64,000 nt of DNA from Lineus longissimus (GCF_910592395.1 NC_088312.1:18111292-18175291), one strand, 5' to 3'. Counted from the first letter of the stretch, positions 10,416 through 22,604 are shown. The notes: generated by a model from the letters alone, not told the origin. A program made the numbers and translations.

Positions 10416-11528
10416 TACTGGACGATGGACTTGGTATCATTGGATTACTTTGGTTGGATTCCATCAGCCTCGCCTCCAGTTCAAGATGATAGTTACATAT
10501 GATTTGGTACCCTCACCAGCCATACTACTATTAACACAAAATCAACGAAGGTTTATAGCTTGACCTAAAGAAGTTGCACAGTAACATTGGGACGACCATC
10601 CCTTAAATAAGAAAGATGCCCTTGAAATAAATGTGAACTTCTTCAATCTTCCTATGACGCACTGACATAAAGGGTCACCGGTGGTCCGACGGGCCCTCAT
10701 GGTGTAGTGTACGGGCTTTCGCCCTCCAGGTTCCGACTCAATGCCAACGCGATATATCCTTTATATTCTTTATTTCCCCTCGCTTCCTTTGCTCCGTCTA
10801 TACTTGACCAGCGCCAAGGCTAATCTCCCTCTCTACAGCAAGTACCCCTTGGTTCACTTGGCAGCATTACATAACAGAGCCTGGTATGAGATGGCGCAGG
10901 ATGTTCCTATTGGCTGCTACCAGTGAACCTAATACATATATCCATATGTTACAGTCGCATTCACGGAACGGACTGGACTGGACTGGAATGGCTTGACGCT
11001 AGGACCCAACGCGCCGCGTAGCGGCAAAATAGCGAAGCTGGCGAAACATTTATAACGGGTCACCGTGGCCTTATTATGGACTTATAGCGCGATCGTGGGG
11101 TTGCAACTATTTTGCTGTTTATTGTCACGAGGAAAGAAAAGCACGCGACCTAACGCCAACCTATTTATGTAAAGTGATAATTCGATGGTATATAGTTCAG
11201 GAAATGTTAATAAATAATCACTCCTTATCGTCTTTTGAGAGCATTTTTAATTGTAAAAAGTATTTGCCTTCGTCACAGAGTCTCTGCAATGGTCATTATT
11301 ATCACAGTAGTCTCGCGCAGCCAGACCTTCTTCACTTATTAGTCTGGCGCAAGCCAGGCGTTCATTGTACTAGACCTGACGTTTTCCACCACAATTTCTG
11401 GGCCGAAGAAACACTGCGCAAGATTACCTCGAGCTGGAGCTAAGAATAGATTATGCTAATGAGCATAATTCCACATTGAGTTTTCCCAGAATGGTGCATA
11501 TCGCGCGAAGCTACTTAGCCTGATACCA
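10416..11528. other. Unassigned; possible tRNA-like box near 10696-10745
   Basis: A stretch at 10696-10745 has an A-box-like TGGTGTAGTGT and a B-box-like GGTTCCGACTC with one extra base, suggesting the eroded head of a tRNA-derived SINE rather than a working tRNA gene. Two direct copies of a GTCTSGCGCA word lie at about 11310-11360. No coding region is supported. Confidence 0.35.
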
Positions 11529-11537
11529 TTAGGCCCC

Positions 11538-12560
11538 GCGATTTATTTTTTCACACCCGGCGACGCCATTTTGTTTCCCATATTTAGCACACGCGTCGTA
11601 ATTTATTCATACGAATGAAATTATGGGAATCCCCATTTCGTCTCGCATGTCTCATTGAGTGCAAGCTGAGAAGCAACAGGCGAATGAGGTTGACAGAGAT
11701 AATCAACACAAGGTACCTTTTCTACAGGTACTCTAGCCAGAGTTCACACTGGATGAAATACCTGGAGTGGTTCTTTTGTTTTGGCGCGCGATTTTTACTT
11801 GACTCAGCAGTTTGTCGGTTTGTTGTTTTTAGCCACTGGAAGGCGTCGCTTGCTAATTATTCCTAGAATTTTTCGAAATGGATCCTTTTCCTGGTAAGGT
11901 TTTAGTCTTGGGCTTGGGACATGACTGCACGTGGTCAGTGGTGCGCCCAGAATGTGAACATCTCAGTAAGGATGTCAATTACCAGAAAAACAACGGGTAA
12001 CATTAATTTGGTCCAACAGTAACGTTCTGCAAAGAATACTAGTGCGTGTTTTTCTTTAGTTTTTGGACACCCAGTGGCCACTGTTTGGCAAAAAAATATG
12101 AAAGTTAAACAAACTTGGGGAGTTGCTGAAAAATCGTCCTTGGACACAAAATGGCTTTTGTTTTGCTTACCGGTAGAAGCGCGAAGCGCCTAGCACACGC
12201 ACGCACACTCCATAAAGTTTTCAATATACAAGCCCTAAGATATAAACAGAAAGGAAACAATTACCATTACCATGGTTAACGAACTATAGTGATGACTATT
12301 TTCATAAGATGCAGAGTAGATCAAATGGATTTTGTGATGGGAGGCCCGCTCGCGAAAGTTCATGCGACTAGGTGCAAACGCCCGTAAAATACCTGGGAAC
12401 AAGGTGCTTAATGAAGATAAGGAAAGTAACCTTGTCCACCCGCTGCATCAAGCACAGGTATGACGAACTACGTACATTCTACATGCAATGACGCTGCGGC
12501 ATAAATTATGCCAAATATGGGAAACGAAAGGGCGTCACCTGGTGTGAAAAAATAAATCGC
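11538..12560. mobile_element. Mutator-like non-autonomous element, 1023 bp, 9-bp TSD
   Basis: The ends are inverted copies: the first 20 bases are identical (GCGATTTATTTTTTCACACC) and similarity continues to about 52 bp with six mismatches. The 9-mer TTAGGCCCC lies immediately outside both ends (11529-11537 and 12561-12569). A 9-bp duplication with long inverted repeats is typical of Mutator-like elements. Inside I see no transposase; an 83-codon frame at 11615-11866 is not recognisable. The superfamily is inferred from TSD length only. Confidence 0.8.
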
Positions 12561-12569
12561 TTAGGCCCC

Positions 12570-12887
12570 GCGTAGTTGCGCTGAGGCGGCCGCTGTCATC
12601 AAGAGAGTGGTTGAGTCACTCTATGTTATGACTGACCAAACAACAATTGCTTACATTTTCGCATTGCTACAATGAAAGACATAATACTGAAACCACATGT
12701 CTGTCGACTGTGCTTGTGCTTTAAGAGACCCTAGTCTCTCTTAAAGCACAGTCAACAGACACCACTATACCCCCTCACACCCAGAAACCACTATACCCCT
12801 CACACTCAGAAACCACAAACGCACACCCCTTCCTGCTACCTTAGTACTTCTGGGTCTTCATACCTTCAAAATGGTTGGGTAGACAGG
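12570..12887. repeat. Hairpin and short direct repeats
   Basis: An imperfect inverted repeat of about 26 bp per arm lies at 12699-12760, with a six-base insertion in the left arm and a short loop; it could extrude as a cruciform. It is followed by a roughly 30-bp unit containing CCACTATACCCC repeated twice (12761-12830). No gene is visible. Confidence 0.6.
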
Positions 12888-13587
12888 ATTAGCAGACGCC
12901 CGACTCCGACTCCGAGTACGAGGTGATTCCCTTTTTGCGCTTTACGTCATCAACAGTGCGGGGGTTTCCCAAGTGGTCACTCGTACTCGCTCGTAAACTC
13001 CGAGTTGGACGTCCTCTATTCGTAAGTGCGCTCCCAGTGCAAATTTCTCTGTTATCATCGAAGATTCGGAGTATTTCCTGATCATTTTTAAATGTAAATG
13101 CTTTCAAGGATATGTCAATGCCCAGCAATGTAGTTCTGGTGGAAAAAGGGTGCTCTGTATGGGCATCTTTGTTGGGTGGCATTCTCGCGATTTTTTTGCA
13201 CATCGATGCGCATGCGATGCGTGCACATCATGTGTACATGACATGCATCATGTGCATGGTAGTAGTCATCAATGGTTATTACAAGTGAGGAAGCATGCAA
13301 TTGCCCTTGGGTTATTTTTTGCTCCCAAGTCCAAGATGTAGGCCTATCTGCCATTTCTCTATAACTGGTTTAATTCACGATCAAAGGAAAATCACTGCCG
13401 ATCAGCTGATTGTTTCCGTCGTCTGCTATGTTTACGTTTCGCAGCGCCATCTAACGTAAAACACCTGGAACTGAGATCAACTCTGACCGGGAGTCGTGAC
13501 GTTGCTAATCGATCAAACTGAACATTCGCGCGCGGATCCGACTCTGACTCGTACTCGTACTCGGAGTCGGAGTCGGGCGGCTGCTAA
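12888..13587. mobile_element. Non-autonomous TIR element, ~700 bp, 8-bp TSD
   Basis: The left end reads TTAGCAGACGCCCGACTCC and the right end is its inverted copy with one change, followed further in by repeated GAGTCG/GAGTAC words. The octamers TAGACAGG (12880-12887) and TAGCCAGG (13588-13595) flank it with one mismatch. A third copy of the same terminal sequence begins directly after the right octamer (13596-13623), so the element landed beside or inside another copy, or the right side is a tandem remnant. No protein is encoded. Confidence 0.7.
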
Positions 13588-13595
13588 TAGCCAGG

Positions 13596-13623
13596 ATTAG
13601 CAGCCGCCCGACTCCGACTCCGA
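13596..13623 (+). repeat. Solo terminal copy of the adjacent TIR element
   Basis: This 28-bp segment repeats the terminal sequence of the 12888-13587 element in left-end orientation but has no matching right end in the following kilobase. Confidence 0.6.
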
Positions 13624-14104
13624 ACGTGACTTACTGATAATAGATGCGCACACGTCTGCTTCCCGCTGAACTTGGGAAGGCTATCCATTCTTGGTGGTGG
13701 TGTTGTGCTTTGTTGCCGTTGTTGGTTCGACACTGCTGGATTAATCCAGTCCTTTTCCAACCAGTTTATCAAGGTGATCCATATCAGTCTTTGATGGGAA
13801 ATGGCGGTTTATTCACAGCTGGATTCGATTCTTCAGCTTCCACTCTGTGGCGAATGCCTTGTGGTCAGCATCACCGGCCACCACGGTTATAACGACAGGA
13901 TAAACATTAAATTGGCCCCTGTTGGAATCGATCACGGTGTGTTTTCTGTACCATTCATGACCAGTCCGTCCGTAAATTTGATATGGCCTATTGTCATTCA
14001 TATTAAGCTGTGTGCGAGGTTGATTGAATACAGGTGATGCTATCCAATGTTGCAAATTCAGCATCCAGCGTCAAGAATCTGGAATATGAACCAGCTTTGC
14101 CTAG
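13624..14104. other. Unassigned stretch
   Basis: No motif or repeat could be assigned. Overlapping frames of 62-83 codons exist on both strands, with no family resemblance and no sign of splicing. Confidence 0.4.
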
Positions 14105-15661
14105 TGGTTTGTAGTCATGACCAGGAGGTCGTGCGTTCGACTTTCGCGAGTACTGTCTTTGTTTTCTTGAGCTAGGCCCTTAACCCTTCTCGCTGCTCTC
14201 CACCCAGGAGAAAATGAACACATGGACAGGCTGAAATCTCAGGAAGGATTTCGCTTGATTGTATATGTATAGGTCAATAGCTTAAATACATTATATATTA
14301 CGGAATCCCACGTTGGTTTAAAGCCTTTGTTTCTGGCGACACAAGCTTGAAATTTTCGCAGATGAACAAAACTACATGTATTTGATTGGCAAAAAGAAAA
14401 TCCCATCGCGTACATTACAAGGATTGTATGGTCTCACCAGCCGGTGCGGACGCCAGGCCTACCTGCCTCCAAAAATGACGCGACGTCATTTCATGCATAC
14501 CCCAGTTCCAGCGGCTGTAGACTTGGCAGTAACTTACTCTCATACAAACCTATACATTTCTGAATAGCTTGTCACTTCTAGAATACACCTGTCAAGTTTC
14601 AACGTCACAATTATGCAGCAGAATGCATGAGACACCCTGTAAGTTAACGCAAATTTGAAAAAATTCACCTTTATGCCTTATAACTTCAAGATCAACAAGG
14701 ATGGTGAAAAAAAATTTCATAGACATCTACTCATCACCTTGAGAAAGCCAACTGACAACTATTTCAATCTTTTATATAAAATTAGGCTGTCGTTGCGACT
14801 TTTGTTTGAATTTTTTGCCCTCGAAATTTTACCTTGAAGAACATGTGCAATCTCACAGGAACAGTGAGCGTAAATGCACAGAAGAAACTGGTTTTTTCAG
14901 AGCTACCCCTTCACAAAATACCTCGGACATTTACATTTGAACAAGTAGCGATAGGGATAGAGTAGGCCCATCTGTATCCATGGTAATCACTCGAGATTGA
15001 AGAACTAGTTTTTTGGGTACAATTCGGACCTGACCACCACTGGCTAGTGAGACCTATACATGTAGCTCCCTGGTAGCGTACATGGGGACAAAAAAGTGAC
15101 GTCGCCGACATACACCACCCCTACACTACATACAACCCCTAAGCTACCCCTACACGATAAATAAAATTGTCAATGGAGTCTTCCTTCCTGTTATACAAAA
15201 AATTCCGCAATGACCATCACTTCTGCCCAGGGTAGTCTTAATTTTTGTCTCTTGTTTGAGAAGCTATGTACTTCCTGCGAACTGCTGACGCTGACATCTT
15301 TTATACAGAGAAATTTACGGAGCATGTAAGATCGAAGTTAGACCACATCAGTAAGTTTTTACACTCAAGTGTAATCAGTGAAAGAAACGCTGACGTCATG
15401 TACCATGCAAAATCTGCTACTTGCGATTATTTTGTTAAGGTATTTGGCATTGATTTTGGTTGATAAATGGAAGAAGTATCTAATTGGTTCATTAGACCAA
15501 TTTTTACTTAATTAAGCTAATAGCAGACGTTGTTGCTGTTCCCACGTCCAGATAAGTAATCGAGAGGAACGATAGATCCCGTGATGAAAAGTCTAATGAA
15601 GCTTTTATTCGTACAAAAAATAAGGTGCTTTTTTCCTTATCATAAAAATGGCCATTCAATC
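14105..15661 (+). repeat. tRNA-headed repeat, copy 1 (interrupted)
   Basis: This repeat is shared with 18632-19628. It starts with a tRNA-like head whose B-box lies at GCGTTCGACTTTC (about 14131), followed by a conserved GGCCCTTAACC...CACCCAGGAGAAAAT block of the kind found in invertebrate SINEs, then about 700 bp that also align with copy 2 up to a shared ATTCGTAC...CCATTCAATCAA ending. The length is unusual for a SINE, so the head may be part of a larger repeat. Copy 1 carries a 625-bp insertion that copy 2 lacks. Confidence 0.8.
14430..15054. mobile_element. MITE inserted in the tRNA-headed repeat
   Basis: The ends are inverted copies: GGTCTCACCAGCCGGTG on the left and GGTCTCACTAGCCAGTG as the complement of the right. 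TAT directly repeats outside both ends (14427-14429 and 15055-15057). Copy 2 of the surrounding repeat at about 19040 shows the unoccupied site. The 3-bp duplication would suit a PIF/Harbinger-type MITE, but the terminal bases are not diagnostic. Confidence 0.8.
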
Positions 15662-15686
15662 AATATAAATTTCCGAAGAGCCTACA

Positions 15687-16305
15687 GTGACATCGTTGAT
15701 TACAAGCTTGAAGATACACCCAGAAAGAAACATAAGAGTCAATCGACGGAAAGACCATACCATTGCAAAAAGTGATACGACGGTGGTGGTGGGGGGGGGG
15801 ATCAGAATGACGGTAGGAGTCCGACAAGGATGTCTACTTTCCCCTGCACTCTTCAACATATTCCTGGAAAACGTCATGCAAGAGGCGCTGACAAACTTTG
15901 AATCATTAATTTCCATTGGAGGGAGACCACTCAGCAACCCGCGCTTTGCAGCCGACATCGATCTGATGGCAGGTGACGGAGAAGAAGATCAAGATCACTC
16001 GAAGCAGTGGCGCCTATGGTATGGAAGTCAGCACCCCCAAAAGCAAAGGAATGGCCAACAGTGCAGTACCGGGTACGCGCGAGACACTCCTGACCACCGT
16101 AAAAAGACGGAAGCTCAACTGCTTTGAACATGTATGCCGACATGGCGCGCTTGCGAAGACAATCGTGCAAGGTACTGTCGCTGGAGGGAGGAAGCGAGGA
16201 CGACCGAGGAAAACGTGGATGGATAACATCAAAGAGTGGACCGACCTCACAACATCAACTGCACAGGATGGTAAGATTTTATGGGCTTTTTTTCCTAGCC
16301 GGTGA
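15687..16305 (+). pseudogene. Truncated LINE reverse transcriptase fragment
   Basis: A decayed piece of a non-LTR retrotransposon ORF2. It shows the RT segment GVRQGCLLSPALFNIFLE and a catalytic box reading FAADID where FADDID is expected. After a frame change and an internal deletion comes a C-terminal part with GRKRGRPRKTWMDNIKEW, a tail common to several LINE clades. A run of about ten G lies just before the RT block (15789-15799). The clade cannot be assigned. The fragment begins only 25 bp after the tRNA-headed repeat ends. Confidence 0.8.
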
Positions 16306-17130
16306 AACACCCAAGCCAAAACCGTCTGCTGGCGATCTGTATAACCTGAAAATGCAAAACAAAATTGAATCTATTTGTTATGTATTGTAAATATTGTTGA
16401 AATAAATTATGCAACAATGTCAAATGTCCTACTCACTAAGGCAATGTAAATATATTATGTAAATATAATTATTATGATATGTAAATATAATATGAAAATA
16501 TAATACTATATTCTTCCATTTACCTGTCCCACTACCGAACCCATAAATATTATTTCTAAGTCCGATGTTGAAGAAAATGGGGTGGGAGAATGGTACAGAA
16601 ATGCCAGAAAGGCGTTGGCTAAGGTACTGTGAGGTATTTGTAGGGTATTGTAGGGTACATGAATATTGGTACTTCGGAAATCTCGGAGGAGAGGGTGCAT
16701 GTGGCAAAATCATTATCTAGACAAATATGACCCGATTTTTGATGCAAAAGTGTCAATTTAATTTATCTTTAATAGGCACATGAATGGGCTTTGATAGTTA
16801 ATTAGATGGCGTCTTTTCTTCTGCTATCTGAGCTTTAAAGGGCGATAAAAAGACATTTCTTCACTAAAAAACTATCATGACGTGAATGTTTTTGGCGGTT
16901 CGATTGCGTCGCATCGCATTAACAGTGATATTCGCCTTTCACTCTGATTTTGGTGGATTAGCAACTTGATTTTTGCAGATATTCAACATTCAGTCGCCAA
17001 AAAATCGACGCCGTCTAAATTGTTGGTGCTGCCGCCTATCGATAGCCAGTTGAGTTCGCGAGTAAGCGTGGCGGGAATTTCGAATCACCTGATTTGGTGC
17101 GCCACACAGTTGAAGTACAGTAAATAGAGT
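16306..17130. other. AT-rich unassigned stretch
   Basis: About 16370-16560 is strongly AT-rich with TATTATG/ATATAAT words. A short repeated GTAGGGTA word lies near 16640-16655. No gene, element ends or RNA could be recognised. Confidence 0.4.
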
Positions 17131-17885
17131 ACTGTTTGCATTTAGCTGGCCACCACCAGGAGATCTAAATAGGGCCATATTTATCATTTTACATGTTCTA
17201 GCAATAAGCCATCATAGATCAATTCGCAATTGCATTCCATTGGTACCCAGGTTCGAGATCGACTCGACAATAAGCACCCTGGGTGCCATTACACTAGACA
17301 AATAGCACCCAGCTTCTTTTTGCCTGGCTTACGGATCTTAGGGACGAGGACGTTTCTTGCAATCTCGTTTTATCTCGCGCCGTGGTACTGGCGGCATTAG
17401 CAGTGCGCGAAATAAAAAGAACAGATAAACAGAAAAAAACGCGTTTAGGCCTATAGGTCTTTGAAAGCACATTTCGGATGATTTATTCAGAGAAGGTATG
17501 TAGGAGGGATATATTCAGAGAATGAAAAATTGTGTGATGACAAAATGAATGGATTTGCTGCGTATTTTTCTTGACGTGACCTCCGTGAGCGTGGGGCCAA
17601 CCTCGGTTGTAGGTATAGAAAAAGTGTAGAAGAAGAAGCTGGGTGCTGTTTGTCTACTGTAACGGCACCCAGGGTGCTCATTGTCCAGTCGATCTCGAAC
17701 CTGGGTACCATTTGTCGGCACCCAGGACGACATCCACCCTTTCAGCCCTACTGAGGGCGGACAAATTCCTATGGGACTGATCATGAGTCTATTCCCCAGT
17801 CATCCTAGAACATGTATAATGATGAATATAGGCCTATTTTGATCTCCTGGTGGTGGCCAGCTAATTCAATGCATACAGTATGTGT
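17131..17885. mobile_element. Foldback (long inverted repeat) element
   Basis: The two halves are inverted copies. An outer arm pairs 17131-17210 with about 17805-17885 (including TTAGCTGGCCACCACCAGG) and an inner arm pairs 17241-17321 with 17630-17710 (including GGTACCCAGGTTCGAGATCG), nearly perfect over 80 bp. The right half keeps about 90 bp between the two arms where the left keeps about 30, so the left has lost roughly 60 bp. The unique centre is about 308 bp. No protein is encoded and no target duplication was found. Confidence 0.8.
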
Positions 17886-18631
17886 GTTGGTAATTTCTCC
17901 TGAACGCTGCTACCTGTGTAGATTTACAATGAAAACATCTATGACAGGTTCCTCTGATGATATCACATTTCAACAAATCCTGCCCAGATTGCCCCCATCA
18001 TACGCGCAAAAACCTCAGTCCCTGCCCTGCCCACAATTCGAACCACCCCTTCAGTCTTTTTTAAAGACTGCTTGTTTAGTTGACGACGATGTGATGACGA
18101 CGCGACCATACAAAGTCTTCGACGTAAGAAATAATTTTATGGTCTCACAAGTAGGCCCAGGTCTGGGATAAGGGGCATGTACTGGAATCCTTTTGAGGTC
18201 AACCCTTTGTCCATAACTACTACTTTTAGATTTGTAGAGACCCAGGGGTGACGTTTAGAGCACTTTTGATGGATTTTATCTGATAGTTGCCAATTGGTGG
18301 CGCCACCTTTTTTACCTCACGGGTCCTTGAAATGGCGGGTGTGAAATTGGTCCAAAATAAGCCTGATGGGTGTTCCTGGTCATGGATTGGTGAAATAATA
18401 TTCATGTCTTCGTAAGGCAACAACCATGTGATGAGAATACTATTCTTAAATCAAATAAAAAAAAACATATTGTGGCTTTTCATTGATCAAATTTGACTGG
18501 AAGTGAAACTTCAGGAATTGACTGTCGTGCAACTATCGCCAGACTCGCCCGGTAGCTTGAAGGTATGCTGCATATTGTGTGGGCGAGGTATCATTACAAT
18601 TATAACAGCCACACCCTACACATTTTTAGGT
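17886..18631. other. Unassigned stretch
   Basis: A 119-codon frame (17812-18171) begins inside the foldback arm and runs into this stretch; it resembles no family and has proline-rich low complexity, so it is not called as a gene. Nothing else is recognisable. Confidence 0.4.
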
Positions 18632-19628
18632 TTCGTAGTTATGATCAGGAAGTCGTGAGTTCGATTTTCAGAAGGACCATCTGTCACTGTCTTGAACAAG
18701 GCCCTAACCTTTCTCGCTGCTCTCCACCCAGGAGAAAATTAATATCTCGGGGCCAGAGAAGGCACGGACTGAAGCTGTCGACCTGCGGTCTCGAGCTTTC
18801 AGGCCGTAGAAAATCATCTCGTGCAATCTGGATACGAGGAGAGTTTTCTTATTGTATTGGTCAATAGCTTAAATATATATTACGGAATCTTACGTTGGAA
18901 AAAGCCTTTGTTCTCGTGACACAGGCATGAGATTTTCGCAGATGAACAAATTATACATAAACTATATGATTGGCGAAAAGAAAATGCCTATCTCGTCACA
19001 AATGAGTGGTCTTGTATTTTAAAGTGCATTACAAGCATTGTACATGTAGTTCCATGGTAGCGTACATGGGGACGAAAAAAAAGTGACATCGCCGAAATAC
19101 ACCACCTCTACACAACAAATAACCCCTAAGCTACCCCTGCACTACTAAATACATTGTCGATTGAGTCCCTTCTTTTAACACAACGAATTCCATATTGACC
19201 ACCACTACTGACCAGGGGAGTCTTTCAATTTGTGTATTTTATTAAAGAAAAATGTAAGTACTTCCTGCGAACTGTTCACACTGAAGTCTTATATAAAGAT
19301 AAATGTACGAAGCGTGTAAGATCTTAGTTAGACTGCATCAGTAAATTCGTTCAAGTGAAAGAAACACTGACGTCATGTACCATGCAAAATCTGCTACTTG
19401 GGATTATTTTGTTAAGACATTTGGCACTGATTTTTGTTGATATTAACTGGAAGAAGTATCTAATTGGTCCAACTTTTACTTAATTAAGCTAATAGTAGAC
19501 GTTGTTGCTGTTCCCACGTCCAGATAAGTGATCGAGAGGAACGATAGATTCCGTGAAGAAATGTTTTTTAAAATTTTATTCGTACAAAGGTACTTCTCTC
19601 CTTATCATGAAAATAGCCATTCAATCAA
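18632..19628 (+). repeat. tRNA-headed repeat, copy 2 (uninterrupted)
   Basis: Second copy of the repeat at 14105-15661, lying 4.5 kb downstream in the same orientation and visibly diverged by point changes and small indels. The B-box reads GAGTTCGATTTTC. It lacks the 625-bp insertion of copy 1 and so shows the empty site. Both copies contain GACGTCATGTACCATGCAAA and end in a shared CCATTCAATCAA block. Confidence 0.8.
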
Positions 19629-21370
19629 AAGGCTATGGTCATGAGATGTCAAGGTTCTTGAGGGCTTTAAAGAGGCAATTTATATCCGTGCCCTACAGCC
19701 GACCCTGAACAGAGACGACGGAGATACCAGCTGCCTCAGATTGACACCAAGCTCGTCAGAGCAAATTGTACATCTGTTGCCGGAATGATTACCTGACAGC
19801 TCAGGGTTAATCTGTAGCTGGTTTAATGTGTCCTGAGTATTAACCACTGATCAACTCACCAATCTCCTTTCCAGGAAAAGCTATTTCGATCTGACAGTGT
19901 CAACTTTTGCTTGATGAAAATCGGACCACAACAGAAGGAATTATCTACGCAATCCTGCCTAAAAGTGACTTTTACTATTGTTTATATTCCGATTATTCAT
20001 ACTGGGCCCAGTTGCGTCTTTAACGCCATCGCCAGCTCAATGAGGAACCTGCACAACAAAACCTGCCAATGGTGGGCCCTGCAGGCAAGTGGACCATGGT
20101 TGTAATGAGAAAGCCATTTCCCGGGTCAATGATTATTGAATATTTCAACCCTAATTACTCTACATGGAGAAATATCACACAAAATGTTGTTTTGTTGGTC
20201 CTTAATTCTATTCTGATGAGTTTTAGTGAGAAAATCAACAAAACTTAATTTGAATGAAAAATGCACTTGAAGTGTACATTTTAGTACTGGTGCTGCCATC
20301 TCGAATTTTCAGTTCTGCAGATTCCTCATTGAGCTTTATCTCATTTACAATAGTATTATAGTAACGTTGATGCCAACACCGATTGAGCAACCTGGCCATG
20401 GCGTTTGATTAGAGGCCACAGGTTATTTCATAGCTCAATCTCACACAGGAGCCACTGACTGTAAAGGTTCAGCTCATATACTCAGCCTCCCTTCATTGGC
20501 GACTGGAGTCGACTCGCTCTCATGGGTCTGTCTTTCAAAGGAATAAGACAAATGACAGTACTTTCACATGCCACAAAAATAAATATGGCATGCAAATTCA
20601 TCTCATGACCCCATCATCAGTGGTCATCGCGCTATATTTCAGGCATCCACTTCTGAAATAATTGATGTAGTCTAATTCATTGATGATAAAGAAGCGGCGA
20701 AGTAATGAATATATCGCGATGTTTTCTTATCATTCATCTTCTCTTCAAAACGATGCTGGTTTTTTATTGTTTGACCAAGCCTTCTCAACAAAAGTCATCA
20801 GGCAACAGATCATTCATTTGGTCCACCAGAGTTTTCGAATGTGTTGTATGAAGATACAAGAAACAACTGCACATATCACCCTCTACACAGTCGTTTTAGA
20901 ATAAAATGCAGCGTAACCATCAGACATAATCAGAAGGTATTCGACTTCTCAGGTGGAATTGTTGATTAAAAAAAGAATCAACTGCTGCTTAAAGGAATGG
21001 GCACCTTTTTACTTCAATATGTTTATTCTTCTCCTGTTTCATTAGCAAAATATACTTCTGAAAGTTTTTGACGTTTTTTAAATTTTGTTTTTACTCTTTA
21101 TATAGGTATAAGAAACAGGGTCAATGAATTCCTAGCACGCCAATTTCTTTCCTGCTCCCCCAAGCCGGCGGAATTCCGCGACGTCATTTTGAGTTCACCT
21201 CGTCAACAGGATCACTGAGGGCAGTGAAGGCAGTGTTGTTTCGGGGGGGGGGGGGGGGCTGAGGCCTTGCAAATTACTCCTTTTCTTCCCCATTTTCTTA
21301 TTGTTCGAATTGTTCTTATTGTATTTATCGAAAACGAGTCACTTGAAACAGAGATATCACACGTTTTAGC
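19629..21370. other. Unassigned stretch
   Basis: No coding region, RNA gene or element ends could be supported. A run of about 15 G lies at 21244-21258. Short frames show no family features. Confidence 0.4.
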
Positions 21371-21545
21371 TTTCCACTTTTGGCCCCCTGGTGGCTAAGT
21401 CAAAAATCAGCTCGGACCAAAGTGTCAGAGGTCACCTGACCTGGGGGTCCTGTGTACAAAGTTTCAAGTTCATAGTCCAATCGGTTAAGAAACGTGCCAA
21501 TGTTTTTGAAACAGGATACAGACGACGACGACGACGACGACGGAC
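21371..21545 (+). repeat. 3' fragment of a rolling-circle-like repeat
   Basis: This matches the 3' half of the elements at 44891-46030 and 61566-62712: a GGCCCCCTGGTGGC word, a TGTACAAAGTTTCAA block, AAGAAACGTGCC, then a (GAC)n tract. The terminal hairpin that should follow is missing, so the copy is truncated at both ends. Confidence 0.7.
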
Positions 21546-22590
21546 ACTGCAGTATTGTACAGGGAGTTTCAAAAAAAGGAAACCGAGATTAATTTATTAA
21601 TTTCCTGAACATTGCTGAATATTTTGGAAATTGGCAAACACCATAATATAACGTGGGTCCTCTGAGCATTTGGCAGAACCAACCAAGGGAGCTTTCCTGA
21701 TTGCTGAAGGAAGCAACAAAGTTAAATAGCAAGCCAGCTAGCTAGCAAGCGTCGTACTAACAGTAACCGGTGAAACTTCTGCCCGAAGTTCAGAGCCCGA
21801 GTATATTCCAACTGACCAAGCCAAGTCCAAGTCTTCAAGCCTATTGTCCCCATTGAAACCCTGGTTCAGGAGATTTCTGGTGAGATAGATCCTTTGTAGA
21901 CAAAGATTGGTGTATGTCCGTGCTGTTTGCAGTTTGAATATACAAGTTTAAAGACGTCAAAAGTTATCTTACTTTCTTGCAAAGATTATTCTCAGTAGCA
22001 GCATCGGGGAGCTGACCCAGGCTTCAATTGTGAGATTGACACCGCAACAGGGTTTAGGTTTTGCTATTTACCCAGAAGTTATGTTAAATTCTTTTAGAGT
22101 GAAAAATCTATTAGGGGTAATATAAATATCAAAGTTAAAAAAGTCATATGTAAACATATCCTTGTGTTGTATTGTTCATGGGAAATACCTAACTACTTTT
22201 TTGTGTGGGATAACCATTTTTTAGGTGGGATAACCACTTACGGGATTTGAATTAAATCCTGTCCATGAGACCAATGGTTATTACTAATTAAAAACTCTTG
22301 TGAAATGTCATTTGATAAAATAGTTACCATTTCTATTTATTTAGCATTAATTTTGTTATTAATTACCAGTGTACAGACTTTACAGACTTTACACTTTCTA
22401 GTAAGTCTTTAATGTAAAAGGATAATGCATACTAGGTTATTTCGGTTTTGTATTGGAAATAAGGCAACTTTAATCTCTTCACAAGAGTGTAGCGCAACTC
22501 AGGGGTAGTGCTCAGTCACTCAATTCAGCTAGGAGTTCGGAGTGTGACGACAGTGATGAGTTTATAATGGGCAGACATGAAGTATAAATA
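21546..22590. other. Unassigned stretch
   Basis: No gene recognised. The last 150 bp may belong to the 5' leader of LINE-A, whose ORF1 starts shortly after, but nothing in the sequence proves where that LINE begins. Confidence 0.35.
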
Positions 22591-22604
22591 GAAAGAAACG
22601 CGAA

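Noticed and set aside
10696-10745. A functional tRNA gene
   Set aside because: The B-box has an extra base and no clover-leaf with paired acceptor stem could be drawn; at best a SINE head.
17487-18171. Open frames of 74-119 codons around the foldback
   Set aside because: They read through inverted arms and have no family features.
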